The notes beneath the pieces were generated by a model. The model was given only the letters and a program-made list of their open reading frames with translations. It had not been told where the DNA came from and did no database searches. Below are positions 1 to 6,193 of a DNA stretch of 12,727 nt, in pieces (positions within the stretch are counted from its first letter, which is position 1; each line of letters begins with the position of its first letter). Source of the stretch: an uncultured Peptococcaceae bacterium (GTDB lineage Bacteria; Bacillota; Peptococcia; Peptococcales; Peptococcaceae); contig CABUKW010000083.1 of NCBI GenBank assembly GCA_902492275.1, positions 1 to 12,727 on the forward strand, in the 5' to 3' direction. A program made the translations under genes and the position numbers.

Positions 1-110
1 AGGATTATCGCATTTGCGTCAAATTGCGGCAGGATAATTTAGAACTGCTGCAAGTTTTGCGGGAGGTGTGTGATGGCGAAAGCAATTATGATTCAGGGCA
101 CTATGTCTAA
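1..110 (+). CDS. C-terminal end of probable CobD-type threonine-phosphate decarboxylase (partial)
   Basis: An open frame enters from the left edge (first full codon at position 3) and stops at TAA 108-110. Its first residues (DYRICVKLRQDN, then LELLQVLREV) resemble the conserved end of class I/II aminotransferases of the HisC/CobD family, in which an 'R-x-x-V-K-x-R-x-x-x-N-x-x-L-L-x-x-L' stretch closes the small domain. CobD makes aminopropanol phosphate for the lower arm of cobalamin, and it often sits directly upstream of cobQ, so CobD is preferred over HisC here by context. The stop lies about 38 nt inside cobQ, so the two frames overlap and are probably translationally coupled. Only about 36 residues are visible, so the family call is tentative; another PLP-dependent aminotransferase is possible. 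Confidence 0.5.
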   Translation, partial: DYRICVKLRQDNLELLQVLREVCDGESNYDSGHYV

Positions 111-1557
111 CGTAGGAAAAAGTTTGCTGACTGCCGGCTTATGTCGGGTCTTTCAGCAAGACGGCTACAAGGTGGCGCCTTTTAAATCGCAAAATATGGC
201 TTTAAATTCGGGTATTACAGCCGACGGCTTAGAGATGGGGCGGGCTCAAATGATGCAGGCAGAAGCCTGCGGCATTGCACCCGATGTGCGCATGAATCCC
301 ATTTTGCTCAAACCGGTGACCGATGTAGGCTCGCAGGTGATTGTCAATGGCAAAGTATTGGGCAATATGAAAGCGGCTGAATATTTCCGTTATAAACAGA
401 AGCTGATTCCTGACATTCTGAACGCTTATCAATCCTTAGCAGAGGAGTATGACATTATTGTGCTGGAGGGGGCGGGAAGTCCGGCAGAGATCAATTTAAA
501 GCAGGACGATATTGTTAATATGAATATGGCCAAATGGGCTGGCGCGCCGGTGCTGCTGGTAGGCGATATTGACCGGGGCGGTGTGTTTGCCCAACTGGTA
601 GGCACCCTGCTGCTGTTGGAACCGGAAGAACAGCAGATCGTCAAAGGTTTGATCATCAACAAATTTCGCGGCGACGTATCCATTTTAGAACCGGGCCTGC
701 GGCAACTGGAAGAAAAGGCCAAGGTACCGGTGGTTGGTGTGATGCCCTATGTTTATGTAGATATTGATGAGGAGGATAGTCTCAGCACTAGATTGGAGCA
801 GCAGAAAAAAATCGCTTCTTTGGATGTGGTAGTGATTCGGTTTCCCCGTATTTCTAATTTTACCGATTTTATGGCGCTGGAAACAGAGCCGGATGTGCAG
901 CTGCGTTATATTGCTGCCGTACAAGAACTAAAGCAACCGGACATGATTATTTTGCCGGGCACCAAAAATACCATCTCCGATTTACTATGGCTGCGGGAAA
1001 GCGGCTTGGAAGCGGCTATCAAGCAGCAGGCCAGTCGGGGCTGTTTGATTTTTGGCATCTGCGGCGGGTATCAGATGCTGGGGCAGTCTTTACAGGATCC
1101 TTTGGCCTTGGAAGGCGGCGGAATGACCGTCGGCTTGGGCTTGCTGCCGGTGGAGACTGTGTTTCAGCTGGAAAAGCAGCGCCGGCAAATCTGCGGCGTA
1201 CTGTTGCCATGTAGTTTGCAGCCGGAAGCCGGTATTCCAGTTACCGGTTATGAAATTCACATGGGTAACACCACATTGCATGATGGCGCCCAGCCTTTTC
1301 TGCAACTGGATGATCATCAGGATGGCTGCTGGCAGAACAACGTGTACGGGACTTATTTGCATGGCATTTTTGACAGTGATGGGTTTCGGCAGCAGCTTTT
1401 GCAAATGTTGTATCAGAAAAAAGGCATACAGCCGGAGCCGCACAACCGATTATCCTGGCAGGCTTACCGGGAACAGCAATATGATAAGCTGGCCGATGCG
1501 GTGCGGGAAAATTTAGATTTATCAATGATTTATCAAATTCTGGAGGCGGGACTATGA
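73..1557 (+). CDS. cobQ: Cobyric acid synthase (adenosylcobyrinate a,c-diamide amidotransferase)
   Basis: This enzyme amidates carboxylates b, d, e and g of adenosylcobyrinic acid a,c-diamide, using glutamine and ATP, to give adenosylcobyric acid in the cytoplasm. The 494-residue length is normal for CobQ/CbiP. The N-terminus has the modified P-loop of the dethiobiotin synthetase-like domain (GTMSNVGKS, residues 9-17) followed by the conserved FKSQNMALNS. The C-terminal half is a type 1 glutamine amidotransferase domain with the nucleophile elbow GICGGYQ (Cys330) and a YGTYLHGIF stretch carrying the expected catalytic His430. A GTG at 70 is in frame, but ATG 73 sits 6 nt after GGAGG (62-66), so ATG 73 is chosen. 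The upstream frame overlaps its start, and the stop overlaps cobO by 4 nt (ATGA), as in a polycistronic B12 operon. The family assignment is secure. Confidence 0.96.
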   Translation: MAKAIMIQGTMSNVGKSLLTAGLCRVFQQDGYKVAPFKSQNMALNSGITADGLEMGRAQMMQAEACGIAPDVRMNPILLKPVTDVGSQVIVNGKVLGNMKAAEYFRYKQKLIPDILNAYQSLAEEYDIIVLEGAGSPAEINLKQDDIVNMNMAKWAGAPVLLVGDIDRGGVFAQLVGTLLLLEPEEQQIVKGLIINKFRGDVSILEPGLRQLEEKAKVPVVGVMPYVYVDIDEEDSLSTRLEQQKKIASLDVVVIRFPRISNFTDFMALETEPDVQLRYIAAVQELKQPDMIILPGTKNTISDLLWLRESGLEAAIKQQASRGCLIFGICGGYQMLGQSLQDPLALEGGGMTVGLGLLPVETVFQLEKQRRQICGVLLPCSLQPEAGIPVTGYEIHMGNTTLHDGAQPFLQLDDHQDGCWQNNVYGTYLHGIFDSDGFRQQLLQMLYQKKGIQPEPHNRLSWQAYREQQYDKLADAVRENLDLSMIYQILEAGL

Positions 1558-2075
1558 GCGGATTGGTGCATATTTATACTGGCAACGGCAAAGGGAAAAC
1601 CACTGCGGCAGTAGGACTGGCGGTACGAGCCGCAGGGCATGGAAAACGGGTATTATTTGTACAATTTTTGAAGGACAATAGTTCCGGTGAAATAGAGCCG
1701 TTGCGGCGCTTAGGCATTACCGTACGAGGACTCAGCAAACCTTATGGGTTTGTGCGCAGGATGACGCAGGCAGAAAAACAACAGGCGGCGCAGGAACACG
1801 ACCAGCTGCTGCGAACAGCTATGATAGAAGCAGAGCGGGGCCAATGGGATTTGCTGGTGTTAGATGAAATTATGGCCGCTTGCCATAGTCAGTTAGCGTC
1901 GGAGCAATTCATCGACGCGTTATTGGCGCAAAAGCCGCAAGCATTGGAACTGGTGCTGACTGGCCGTGATGCGCCGCAAAAATGGCTGGCGCAGGCTGAT
2001 TACATAACAGAAATGACTTTGCGGAAGCATCCATATCAGCAAGGCATTGGAGCCAGAGAGGGGATTGAATATTGA
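1554..2075 (+). CDS. cobO: Cob(I)alamin / cobyrinate a,c-diamide adenosyltransferase
   Basis: This is a CobA/CobO/BtuR-type ATP:corrinoid adenosyltransferase. It transfers the 5'-deoxyadenosyl group from ATP to reduced cobalt, forming the upper axial ligand. The 173-residue length is typical. The N-terminal P-loop TGNGKGKTT (residues 9-17) is the unusual nucleotide-binding loop of this family. A Walker B-like LLVLDEI follows (Asp104-Glu105), then the C-terminal LTGRDAP region and the late 'ITEM...KHPY..G..AR.GIEY' stretch, which is a hallmark of BtuR/CobO. The start ATG overlaps the cobQ stop (ATGA), and the stop overlaps the TTG start of cbiC, so translation is probably coupled across three genes. 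In this context it serves de novo synthesis, though salvage of imported corrinoids is also likely. Confidence 0.95.
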   Translation: MSGLVHIYTGNGKGKTTAAVGLAVRAAGHGKRVLFVQFLKDNSSGEIEPLRRLGITVRGLSKPYGFVRRMTQAEKQQAAQEHDQLLRTAMIEAERGQWDLLVLDEIMAACHSQLASEQFIDALLAQKPQALELVLTGRDAPQKWLAQADYITEMTLRKHPYQQGIGAREGIEY

Positions 2076-2713
2076 GCAGAGAAGTAGAACTTGTAAAACC
2101 AGCAGAAATTGAGGCTCGCAGCTTTGCCATCATTACAGCAGAATTGGCTGCTATGGGCTGTGTGCTGGAAGGCGACAATGCCGATGTGATTAAGCGGGTC
2201 ATTCATACCACTGCCGATTTTGACTACCGGCATACTTTATATTTTTCCGAGCAGGCTGTGCAGCATGCGTTACAGGCCATTCAGCAAGGCGCCCATATCG
2301 TGACCGATACCAATATGGGAAAAGCAGGCATCAATGGACGGATTTTGGCCCGCTATGGCGGCGAAGTGCATTGCTTTATGGCCGATGATGATGTGGCGGC
2401 TATGGCGAAAGTACAGGGCACCACTAGGGCAGTGGCCAGCATGGAAAAAGCCGCTCGGTTAGAGCAGCCTTGCATTTTCGCTATCGGCAACGCACCTACA
2501 GCATTGCTGCACCTGTGCGATTTAATAGAAGCCGGAAGGCTTCAGCCCGCTTTTATCATTGGCGCGCCGGTGGGCTTTGTCAACGTGGAGGCGGCAAAGG
2601 AACGGCTCTTAGCGCAGCAGGTACCCTGTATTGTCGCACAGGGGCGTAAAGGGGGCAGCAATGTGGCGGCTGCTGTTTGCAATGCGTTGCTGTATAAGCT
2701 GGGACGGGACTAG
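2072..2713 (+). CDS. cbiC: Precorrin-8X / cobalt-precorrin-8 methylmutase
   Basis: CbiC/CobH moves a methyl group from C-11 to C-12 of the corrin ring, producing (cobalt-)hydrogenobyrinate. The protein has 213 residues, as expected. Visible family features are 'P.EIEARSF' near the start, the RVIHTTADF stretch with the presumed catalytic His45, 'DTNMGKAGIN' in the middle, a 'GAPVGFVNVEAAKERL' loop and the final GRKGGSNVAAA-NAL segment. The start is a TTG at 2072 overlapping the cobO stop (TTGA). It has a purine-rich AGAGAGGGG at 2055-2063, 8 nt upstream, and no nearby in-frame ATG leaves the conserved N-terminus whole. Whether the substrate carries cobalt cannot be read from this gene alone. 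It is the last gene of the cobalamin block, followed by a hairpin terminator. Confidence 0.95.
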   Translation: MSREVELVKPAEIEARSFAIITAELAAMGCVLEGDNADVIKRVIHTTADFDYRHTLYFSEQAVQHALQAIQQGAHIVTDTNMGKAGINGRILARYGGEVHCFMADDDVAAMAKVQGTTRAVASMEKAARLEQPCIFAIGNAPTALLHLCDLIEAGRLQPAFIIGAPVGFVNVEAAKERLLAQQVPCIVAQGRKGGSNVAAAVCNALLYKLGRD

Positions 2714-2746
2714 CAGATAGCAATCTGTAAGAAAAATACAAAAAAA

Positions 2747-2771
2747 GCTCCCAATACGGGAGCGAATTTTT
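2747..2771. terminator. Bidirectional rho-independent terminator between cbiC and the convergent gene
   Basis: A perfect 6-bp GC-rich stem GCTCCC / GGGAGC (2747-2752 and 2758-2763) encloses a 5-nt loop. On the + strand it is followed by GAATTTTTA. On the minus strand the stem is followed by a run of seven T (the A-tract at 2740-2746). It lies between the cbiC stop (2713) and the stop of the minus-strand gene (2777), so one hairpin can end both convergent transcripts; the minus-strand T-run is the stronger. A small CAGAT/ATCTG hairpin (2714-2727) lies just upstream and has no T-tract. Confidence 0.85.
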
Positions 2772-2776
2772 ATGGT

Positions 2777-3397
2777 TTATGGTACAATGTGTTTGACATG
2801 TCTTGACATAGATAAAATTTGTTTTTCTTGTTTGCCGGTTTTAGAAATCAGATAGGAAACATCTTCTTGGTAGTCATCAAGACGCGCGTCGAAGTGGGCT
2901 TTCAGATTATCAATTTGTTCGCCGCGCAGTGTATAGCCGTCAAATAATGCAGTTACTTTAGGAATAAGTTCATTTTCAAGTGCAACGATATGCTGGGATA
3001 AAAATTCCTGATTTCTGACCAACTGCTCCTGACCGGATTTCAATTTTGTAACATCAAATTTTAAAGTGGCAACGTCGGATTTTAAATCGGTAACATCAAA
3101 TTTTAAGTCCGTAACATTTTGTTCCAACTTTGTTTGGCCAGATTTTAAATCAACAACATCAGCTTTTACATCTGCAACGTCTTGTTCCAGCTTTGTCTGA
3201 CCGGATTTTAAATCAACAACATCAGCTTTTACATCTGCAACGTCTTGTTCCAACTTTGTTTGACCGGATTTTAAATCAATAACATCAGCTTTTACATCTG
3301 CAACATCCTGTTCCAGCTTCATTTGACCAGATTTTAAAGATGAAATGTCAGATTGCATTTGCAGCAAAATCTCCAAAATCTTTTCATCATTTGTCAT
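2777..3397 (-). CDS. Coiled-coil repeat protein of unknown function
   Basis: A 206-residue protein with no recognised enzymatic motif. Residues 1-20 form a polar/hydrophobic lead. Residues 21-104 are four tandem 21-residue units (three heptads each) that begin LKSGQ-x-KLEQ and continue DVADVKADV. Two shorter 14-residue units (105-132) follow, then a different helical tail rich in Leu, Gln and Lys to residue 206. The hydrophobic spacing fits a long alpha-helical, probably oligomeric, coiled coil. There is no signal peptide or membrane segment. A TTG at 3413-3415 is in frame, but ATG 3395-3397 follows AAAGGAGAGG at a good distance and is preferred. It is the only minus-strand gene here, with its own promoter and terminator. 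Similar short coiled-coil ORFs occur widely in Firmicutes without known function; a structural, phage-derived or cell-envelope role is possible but unsupported. Confidence 0.8.
   Translation of the reverse strand: MTNDEKILEILLQMQSDISSLKSGQMKLEQDVADVKADVIDLKSGQTKLEQDVADVKADVVDLKSGQTKLEQDVADVKADVVDLKSGQTKLEQNVTDLKFDVTDLKSDVATLKFDVTKLKSGQEQLVRNQEFLSQHIVALENELIPKVTALFDGYTLRGEQIDNLKAHFDARLDDYQEDVSYLISKTGKQEKQILSMSRHVKHIVP
3086..3337 (-). repeat. Four 63-bp in-frame tandem repeats
   Basis: Four consecutive 63-bp units (3275-3337, 3212-3274, 3149-3211, 3086-3148) encode residues 21-104 of the coiled-coil protein. The three units nearest the gene start are almost identical at the DNA level; the fourth has diverged. 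Two further 42-bp degenerate units follow toward 3002. Because each unit is exactly three heptads and keeps the frame, copy-number change by slippage or recombination would lengthen or shorten the coiled coil without breaking it. Confidence 0.9.
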
Positions 3398-3419
3398 GGC
3401 ATCCTCTCCTTTCAATTTG

Positions 3420-3449
3420 ATTATACCATGAAAAGAATGCCAGGTTCAA
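3420..3449 (-). promoter_or_regulatory. Sigma-A-type promoter of the coiled-coil gene
   Basis: Read on the minus strand, a TTGAAC -35 (3444-3449) is separated by 18 nt from a perfect TATAAT -10 (3420-3425). This lies shortly upstream of the AAAGGAGAGG ribosome binding site and the ATG at 3397. The -35 falls inside the first copy of a perfect 12-bp tandem repeat, which may be a regulator site. Confidence 0.6.
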
Positions 3450-3467
3450 TAATATGTTCAATAATAT
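3444..3467. repeat. Perfect 12-bp tandem direct repeat in the divergent promoter region
   Basis: GTTCAATAATAT occurs twice with no gap (3444-3455 and 3456-3467). The copies span the -35 of the minus-strand coiled-coil gene and lie about 55-75 nt upstream of the + strand gene at 3521. Each copy supplies a TTGAAC hexamer on the minus strand. It may be an operator for a regulator binding tandem sites, or a simple duplication. Confidence 0.75.
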
Positions 3468-3485
3468 TTTGAAAATATAAAATTG

Positions 3486-3500
3486 CTTCGTAAAACGAAG
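3486..3500. promoter_or_regulatory. Small perfect hairpin / dyad upstream of the ApgM-like gene
   Basis: CTTCGT, AAA, ACGAAG forms a 6-bp inverted repeat with a 3-nt spacer, ending 8 nt before the GGAGG ribosome binding site (3509-3513) of the gene at 3521. It could be a 5' untranslated hairpin or a small operator. There is no T-run, so it is not a terminator. No clear + strand promoter was found in this 123-nt divergent spacer; TATAAA at 3476-3481 lacks a good -35. Confidence 0.4.
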
Positions 3501-3520
3501 AAAAACGTGGAGGTGAAGGT

Positions 3521-4531
3521 ATGGCAGCGATTTTTTGTATCATAGACGGTATGACGGATGAACACTGGTCAGAGACGCAAAAAGAGATGCCCTGCTGGAA
3601 TCAAATAGGCCAGCAGGGAGCAGTTGGGCTTTTGCAAACCACGCCGTCTGGGCAGCTTGCCGACAGTGTTGGCTGCATCTTGCGGTTATTGGGCTATACT
3701 GGAGCCGATGCTTGTCGAGGCTGGATTGAAGCTTTAGGCTGTGATATTCCCTTTGCCGCCGATGATCTTTTGCTGCGGGCCAGTTGGATGACTTTCGATA
3801 AACGGGGTTGCAGCACGGGGTTTGCGGTATCGCCGTTGAAGCTTCCGACAAGGGAGCAGGGGATATGCTATTACAGCTTAGGTGGGTATAAAGCGATGCT
3901 GGTACTGCAGCATGGTGCGCCAATTCTGACACAGCTGCGGACTTGTGCGCCCCATCAGCATTTTGGCGCGCCGGTAGAGGGGTTGTTGCCGAAAGGCAGT
4001 GAAGTGCTGACAGCTTATATAAAAAAATATTGTACGGCTGAGCAGATTTTAATTCCCTGGGGGCCAGCTGGAGCAGGCAGTTTACCGGCCTTTTCCAGAC
4101 CGGCTGTTTTATTGGCAGGATGCAGCACAGCTTTGGGTATTGGCCGTGCCTTGCACCTTCCAGTTCTGCATCCCAATGGCGCGACTGGAGATGTGGACAC
4201 CGATTTGTCTGCAAAAGCAGCTGCAGCACTGCAAGCGGCAGAACTATATCCGTTGGTCATTTTGCATATCAATGGAGCCGATGAAGCGGGGCATCGTAAA
4301 AATTGGGAGGAAAAAAAAGCGTTTTTGCAGCAGGTAGATGCATTCGTTTTTACACCGCTATTGCAATCGGGACATTGTTTGTTGTTTACAGCGGACCATG
4401 GCTGCAGCCCTGAAACCGGCGGTCATTTACAAAATTTGCAGCCTTTTGTGCTTTATGGTACAATGCATAGAGGCAATCTTGGCATATTACCAGCTGCGAC
4501 GGGATTACAGCTTTTATGCAGCAGAGTATAA
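3521..4531 (+). CDS. ApgM/COG3635-family phosphoglycerate mutase-like metalloenzyme (short form)
   Basis: A member of the alkaline phosphatase superfamily, closest in pattern to archaeal-type cofactor-independent phosphoglycerate mutase. It keeps the likely metal and catalytic residues: Asp9 in IIDGMTDE, the nucleophile-position Ser49 nine residues before the Gly of LLGY, RGWIEALG (66-73), Asp254 and His258 in NGADEAGH, Asp292-His293 in ADHG, and His302. The GATGDVDT stretch (221-228) is also characteristic. At 336 residues it is shorter than the roughly 400 usual for ApgM, and the Asp that normally follows the Ser is Val50. COG3635 proteins in bacteria have also been proposed as functional analogues of homoserine kinase, so the substrate is open. 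The gene has a strong RBS (GGAGG, 7 nt before ATG) and is followed closely by the small Cys protein. It is not in the cobalamin operon itself, since a terminated convergent gene lies between. Confidence 0.8.
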   Translation: MAAIFCIIDGMTDEHWSETQKEMPCWNQIGQQGAVGLLQTTPSGQLADSVGCILRLLGYTGADACRGWIEALGCDIPFAADDLLLRASWMTFDKRGCSTGFAVSPLKLPTREQGICYYSLGGYKAMLVLQHGAPILTQLRTCAPHQHFGAPVEGLLPKGSEVLTAYIKKYCTAEQILIPWGPAGAGSLPAFSRPAVLLAGCSTALGIGRALHLPVLHPNGATGDVDTDLSAKAAAALQAAELYPLVILHINGADEAGHRKNWEEKKAFLQQVDAFVFTPLLQSGHCLLFTADHGCSPETGGHLQNLQPFVLYGTMHRGNLGILPAATGLQLLCSRV

Positions 4532-4555
4532 AAAGTAAAAAGCGAGGTAGAAAAA

Positions 4556-4753
4556 ATGGGTGTGCAATTTTCTAAATGCTATGTCTGTAAACATTTTATT
4601 TCCGGTGGAGAACTGGAGGACTTTACTTGCCAGGCCTATCCTGAGGGGATTCCGGCAGATATTGTATTGGGCAAAACCAATCATGACCGCCCTTTAGAGG
4701 GAGATCATGGCTATCAGTATTGTAATATTTTTGATGAAACGGCAGAATCATAA
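4556..4753 (+). CDS. Small four-cysteine protein, possible metal-binding
   Basis: A 65-residue soluble protein with Cys8-x-x-Cys11, Cys25 and Cys56, plus His13, His43 and His51. The pattern C-x-x-C-K-H, then C-x-A-Y-P-x-G-I-P, then H-x-x-P and GD-x-G matches a widespread uncharacterised family of tiny Cys proteins in Firmicutes. Zinc or iron binding is plausible but inferred from the Cys/His spacing only. A GAGG RBS (4544-4547) lies 8 nt before the ATG. It begins 24 nt after the ApgM-like gene and precedes the thioredoxin-like gene by 49 nt, so it is probably cotranscribed with both. There is no signal peptide. Function unknown. Confidence 0.75.
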   Translation: MGVQFSKCYVCKHFISGGELEDFTCQAYPEGIPADIVLGKTNHDRPLEGDHGYQYCNIFDETAES

Positions 4754-4802
4754 GATAAATAACAGAATTATCAAGTGGCGGTGCCGAGATAGGAGGTTTC
4801 AT

Positions 4803-5312
4803 ATGCAGCAGAAAAAGGGCGTAATGCCGATTATTTTATTGTTAATCGGCTGTATGCTGCTGACGATTTGGGTATGGAAGCAGGAAACGGTATCCATTGC
4901 CCAATTGGAATGGACAGCATTTGATTTGGATAGGGTTTTGGCAGAAGAAAAACCGGTACTGCTCAATATCAGTTCCGATAACTGTCCCTATTGTGTTATG
5001 ATGGAGCCGGTTTTGGTTCAGATTCATAAGCAATACGGCGAGCAGGCGGTGGTCGCTGATATCAATCTTGACCGGTGTCCAGAAGCTTCTTGGCAATTGC
5101 CAGTGCGAGCTACGCCTACGCAGATATTGTTTTATGCCGATGGCAGTCCGTACTTGCCCAGTGAAGCAGTTCAACAGGAGCTGACGTTTTTATATTATGT
5201 GACAGAAGATGACGATACAGCAGAAGAAGTCCATGTGCTGACCGTCCATGAAGGGATGCTGACTGCTGCGCAGATGCAATTGATTTTGCAGGATTTGGGT
5301 GTGTCCGTATGA
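4803..5312 (+). CDS. Membrane-anchored thioredoxin-like protein
   Basis: A 169-residue protein with one N-terminal hydrophobic segment (about residues 7-25) after a basic QQKK, then a thioredoxin fold facing outside. The active-site motif is Cys61-Pro-Tyr-Cys64 and the cis-proline loop is RATPT (Pro105). LIGC at 14-17 resembles a lipobox, but the hydrophobic stretch continues past the Cys, so a membrane anchor seems as likely as a lipoprotein. Residues about 118-150 form an acidic insertion before the last helix. The frame stays open upstream to an ATG at 4707, but ATG 4803 has AGGAGG (4791-4796) 6 nt before it and gives a proper signal anchor. The stop overlaps the ccdA start (ATGA), so CcdA is the likely electron donor. 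It probably reduces exported disulfides, for example in cytochrome c maturation or peptide repair; the substrate is unknown. Confidence 0.85.
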   Translation: MQQKKGVMPIILLLIGCMLLTIWVWKQETVSIAQLEWTAFDLDRVLAEEKPVLLNISSDNCPYCVMMEPVLVQIHKQYGEQAVVADINLDRCPEASWQLPVRATPTQILFYADGSPYLPSEAVQQELTFLYYVTEDDDTAEEVHVLTVHEGMLTAAQMQLILQDLGVSV

Positions 5313-5998
5313 TGACAGTTTGGTTGGAAAATATGGCTGTGCTGCTGAAACAGAGCAGTTATTTGGCCCCGTTCCTGGCGCTGATAGCTGGTATTTTAAC
5401 TTCGGTGAGTCCCTGTTCACTTTCTATGCTGCCTTTGGTGATTGGCTATGTAGGCGGCGGTGCAGCAAAAGGCTGGCGGGCGTTTGGTTTGTCCGTTACT
5501 CTGGCTTTGGGTACTGCAGTTAGCGTCACTGCTTTAGGCGCTGCAGCAGCTCTGGCTGGTCATGCTTTATCAGGGATAGGGCGGTGGTGGTATCTTTTGG
5601 CTGGCGTACTGATGATTCTGATGGCTTTGCAGATTTGGGAATTATATGTATGGATACCGCCTTCTGCGTTGTTAGGCAAGAGCAGAGTCCGCGGCTATGG
5701 AGGCGCATTACTGGCCGGTTTACTGGGTGGACTGTGTGCATCTCCCTGTGCTGCGCCGGTGCTGATGGCGCTGCTTACAGTGGTAGTCAGTCAGGAGCAT
5801 TTGCCATGGGGGATTTTATTATTGTTTTGCTATGCGCTAGGCAATGGCATTTTGATTGTGATATTGGGTACTTGTTTAGGCGCTGTGCAGCAGTTCAAGC
5901 AAAGCCAGCGTTACATAGCGTTCAGCCGTATTAGTCGGTTGTTACTCGGTGCGTTTGTATTGTTTCTGGGTTTTTGGTTCTTTTATTTGGCGTTTTAA
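5309..5998 (+). CDS. ccdA: CcdA-type transmembrane thiol-disulfide transporter
   Basis: CcdA, the short form of DsbD's membrane domain, passes reducing equivalents from cytoplasmic thioredoxin to thioredoxin-like proteins outside the membrane. The 229-residue protein has about six hydrophobic helices. It also has the two conserved Pro-Cys sites in pseudo-repeats: SVSPCSLSMLPL (Cys36) and CASPCAAPVLMALL (Cys147). These cysteines form the intramembrane redox pair. Translation starts within the stop of the thioredoxin-like gene (ATGA); a second ATG at 5312 is possible. The pairing supports a two-component thiol-reduction module. No cytochrome c assembly genes are seen in the window, so the use in c-type cytochrome maturation cannot be confirmed. 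No clear terminator directly follows the stop. Confidence 0.92.
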   Translation: MMTVWLENMAVLLKQSSYLAPFLALIAGILTSVSPCSLSMLPLVIGYVGGGAAKGWRAFGLSVTLALGTAVSVTALGAAAALAGHALSGIGRWWYLLAGVLMILMALQIWELYVWIPPSALLGKSRVRGYGGALLAGLLGGLCASPCAAPVLMALLTVVVSQEHLPWGILLLFCYALGNGILIVILGTCLGAVQQFKQSQRYIAFSRISRLLLGAFVLFLGFWFFYLAF

Positions 5999-6148
5999 AT
6001 TCCGGCGTTTGTTTAAACAGGACATTGCAATAGCTATGGCAGATGGTTGTTTCCAGAAACGAGGGTTGGCTGATGCATAGTTACCATAAAATTTTTGTGA
6101 TAAAAAATTGTTTCGATATTTTAATTTGATAAAAATAAAATTTTTATT

Positions 6149-6178
6149 TATAGGCTTTAAAGGTATAGGCTTTAAAGG
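6149..6178. repeat. Perfect 15-bp tandem duplication
   Basis: TATAGGCTTTAAAGG occurs twice head to tail (6149-6163 and 6164-6178) with no mismatch. Each copy contains the palindrome CTTTAAAG. A TTGATA hexamer at 6126-6131 lies 17 nt before the first TATAGG, so the repeat could overlap a -10 element, or form two half-sites for a regulator. Confidence 0.85.
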
Positions 6179-6193
6179 GAAATTTCGATATAC

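Noticed and set aside
2793..2818. Two TTGACA hexamers on the + strand close together, suggesting a promoter.
   Set aside because: They fall inside the coding end of the minus-strand gene and no -10 lies at a suitable distance.
3086..3337. The 63-bp repeat block as a possible CRISPR array.
   Set aside because: Units are contiguous, lack unique spacers and encode an in-frame heptad pattern, so they are protein-coding repeats.
541..3976. GGCGCGCCGGT occurs three times (near 541, 2562 and 3965), an 11-mer containing a rare 8-base palindrome.
   Set aside because: All three copies encode Gly-Ala-Pro-Val in the reading frame of different genes, so codon preference explains them better than a shared DNA signal.
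3540..4229. Long open frame on the minus strand opposite the ApgM-like gene.
   Set aside because: It has no recognisable motif or RBS, and the + strand frame carries a full set of catalytic motifs; it is an antisense shadow.
2776..4465. The 14-mer TTTATGGTACAATG occurs at 2776-2789 and 4452-4465, and looks like an extended -10 element.
   Set aside because: Both copies lie in coding ends of unrelated genes on opposite strands with no matching -35, so coincidence is the simpler explanation.
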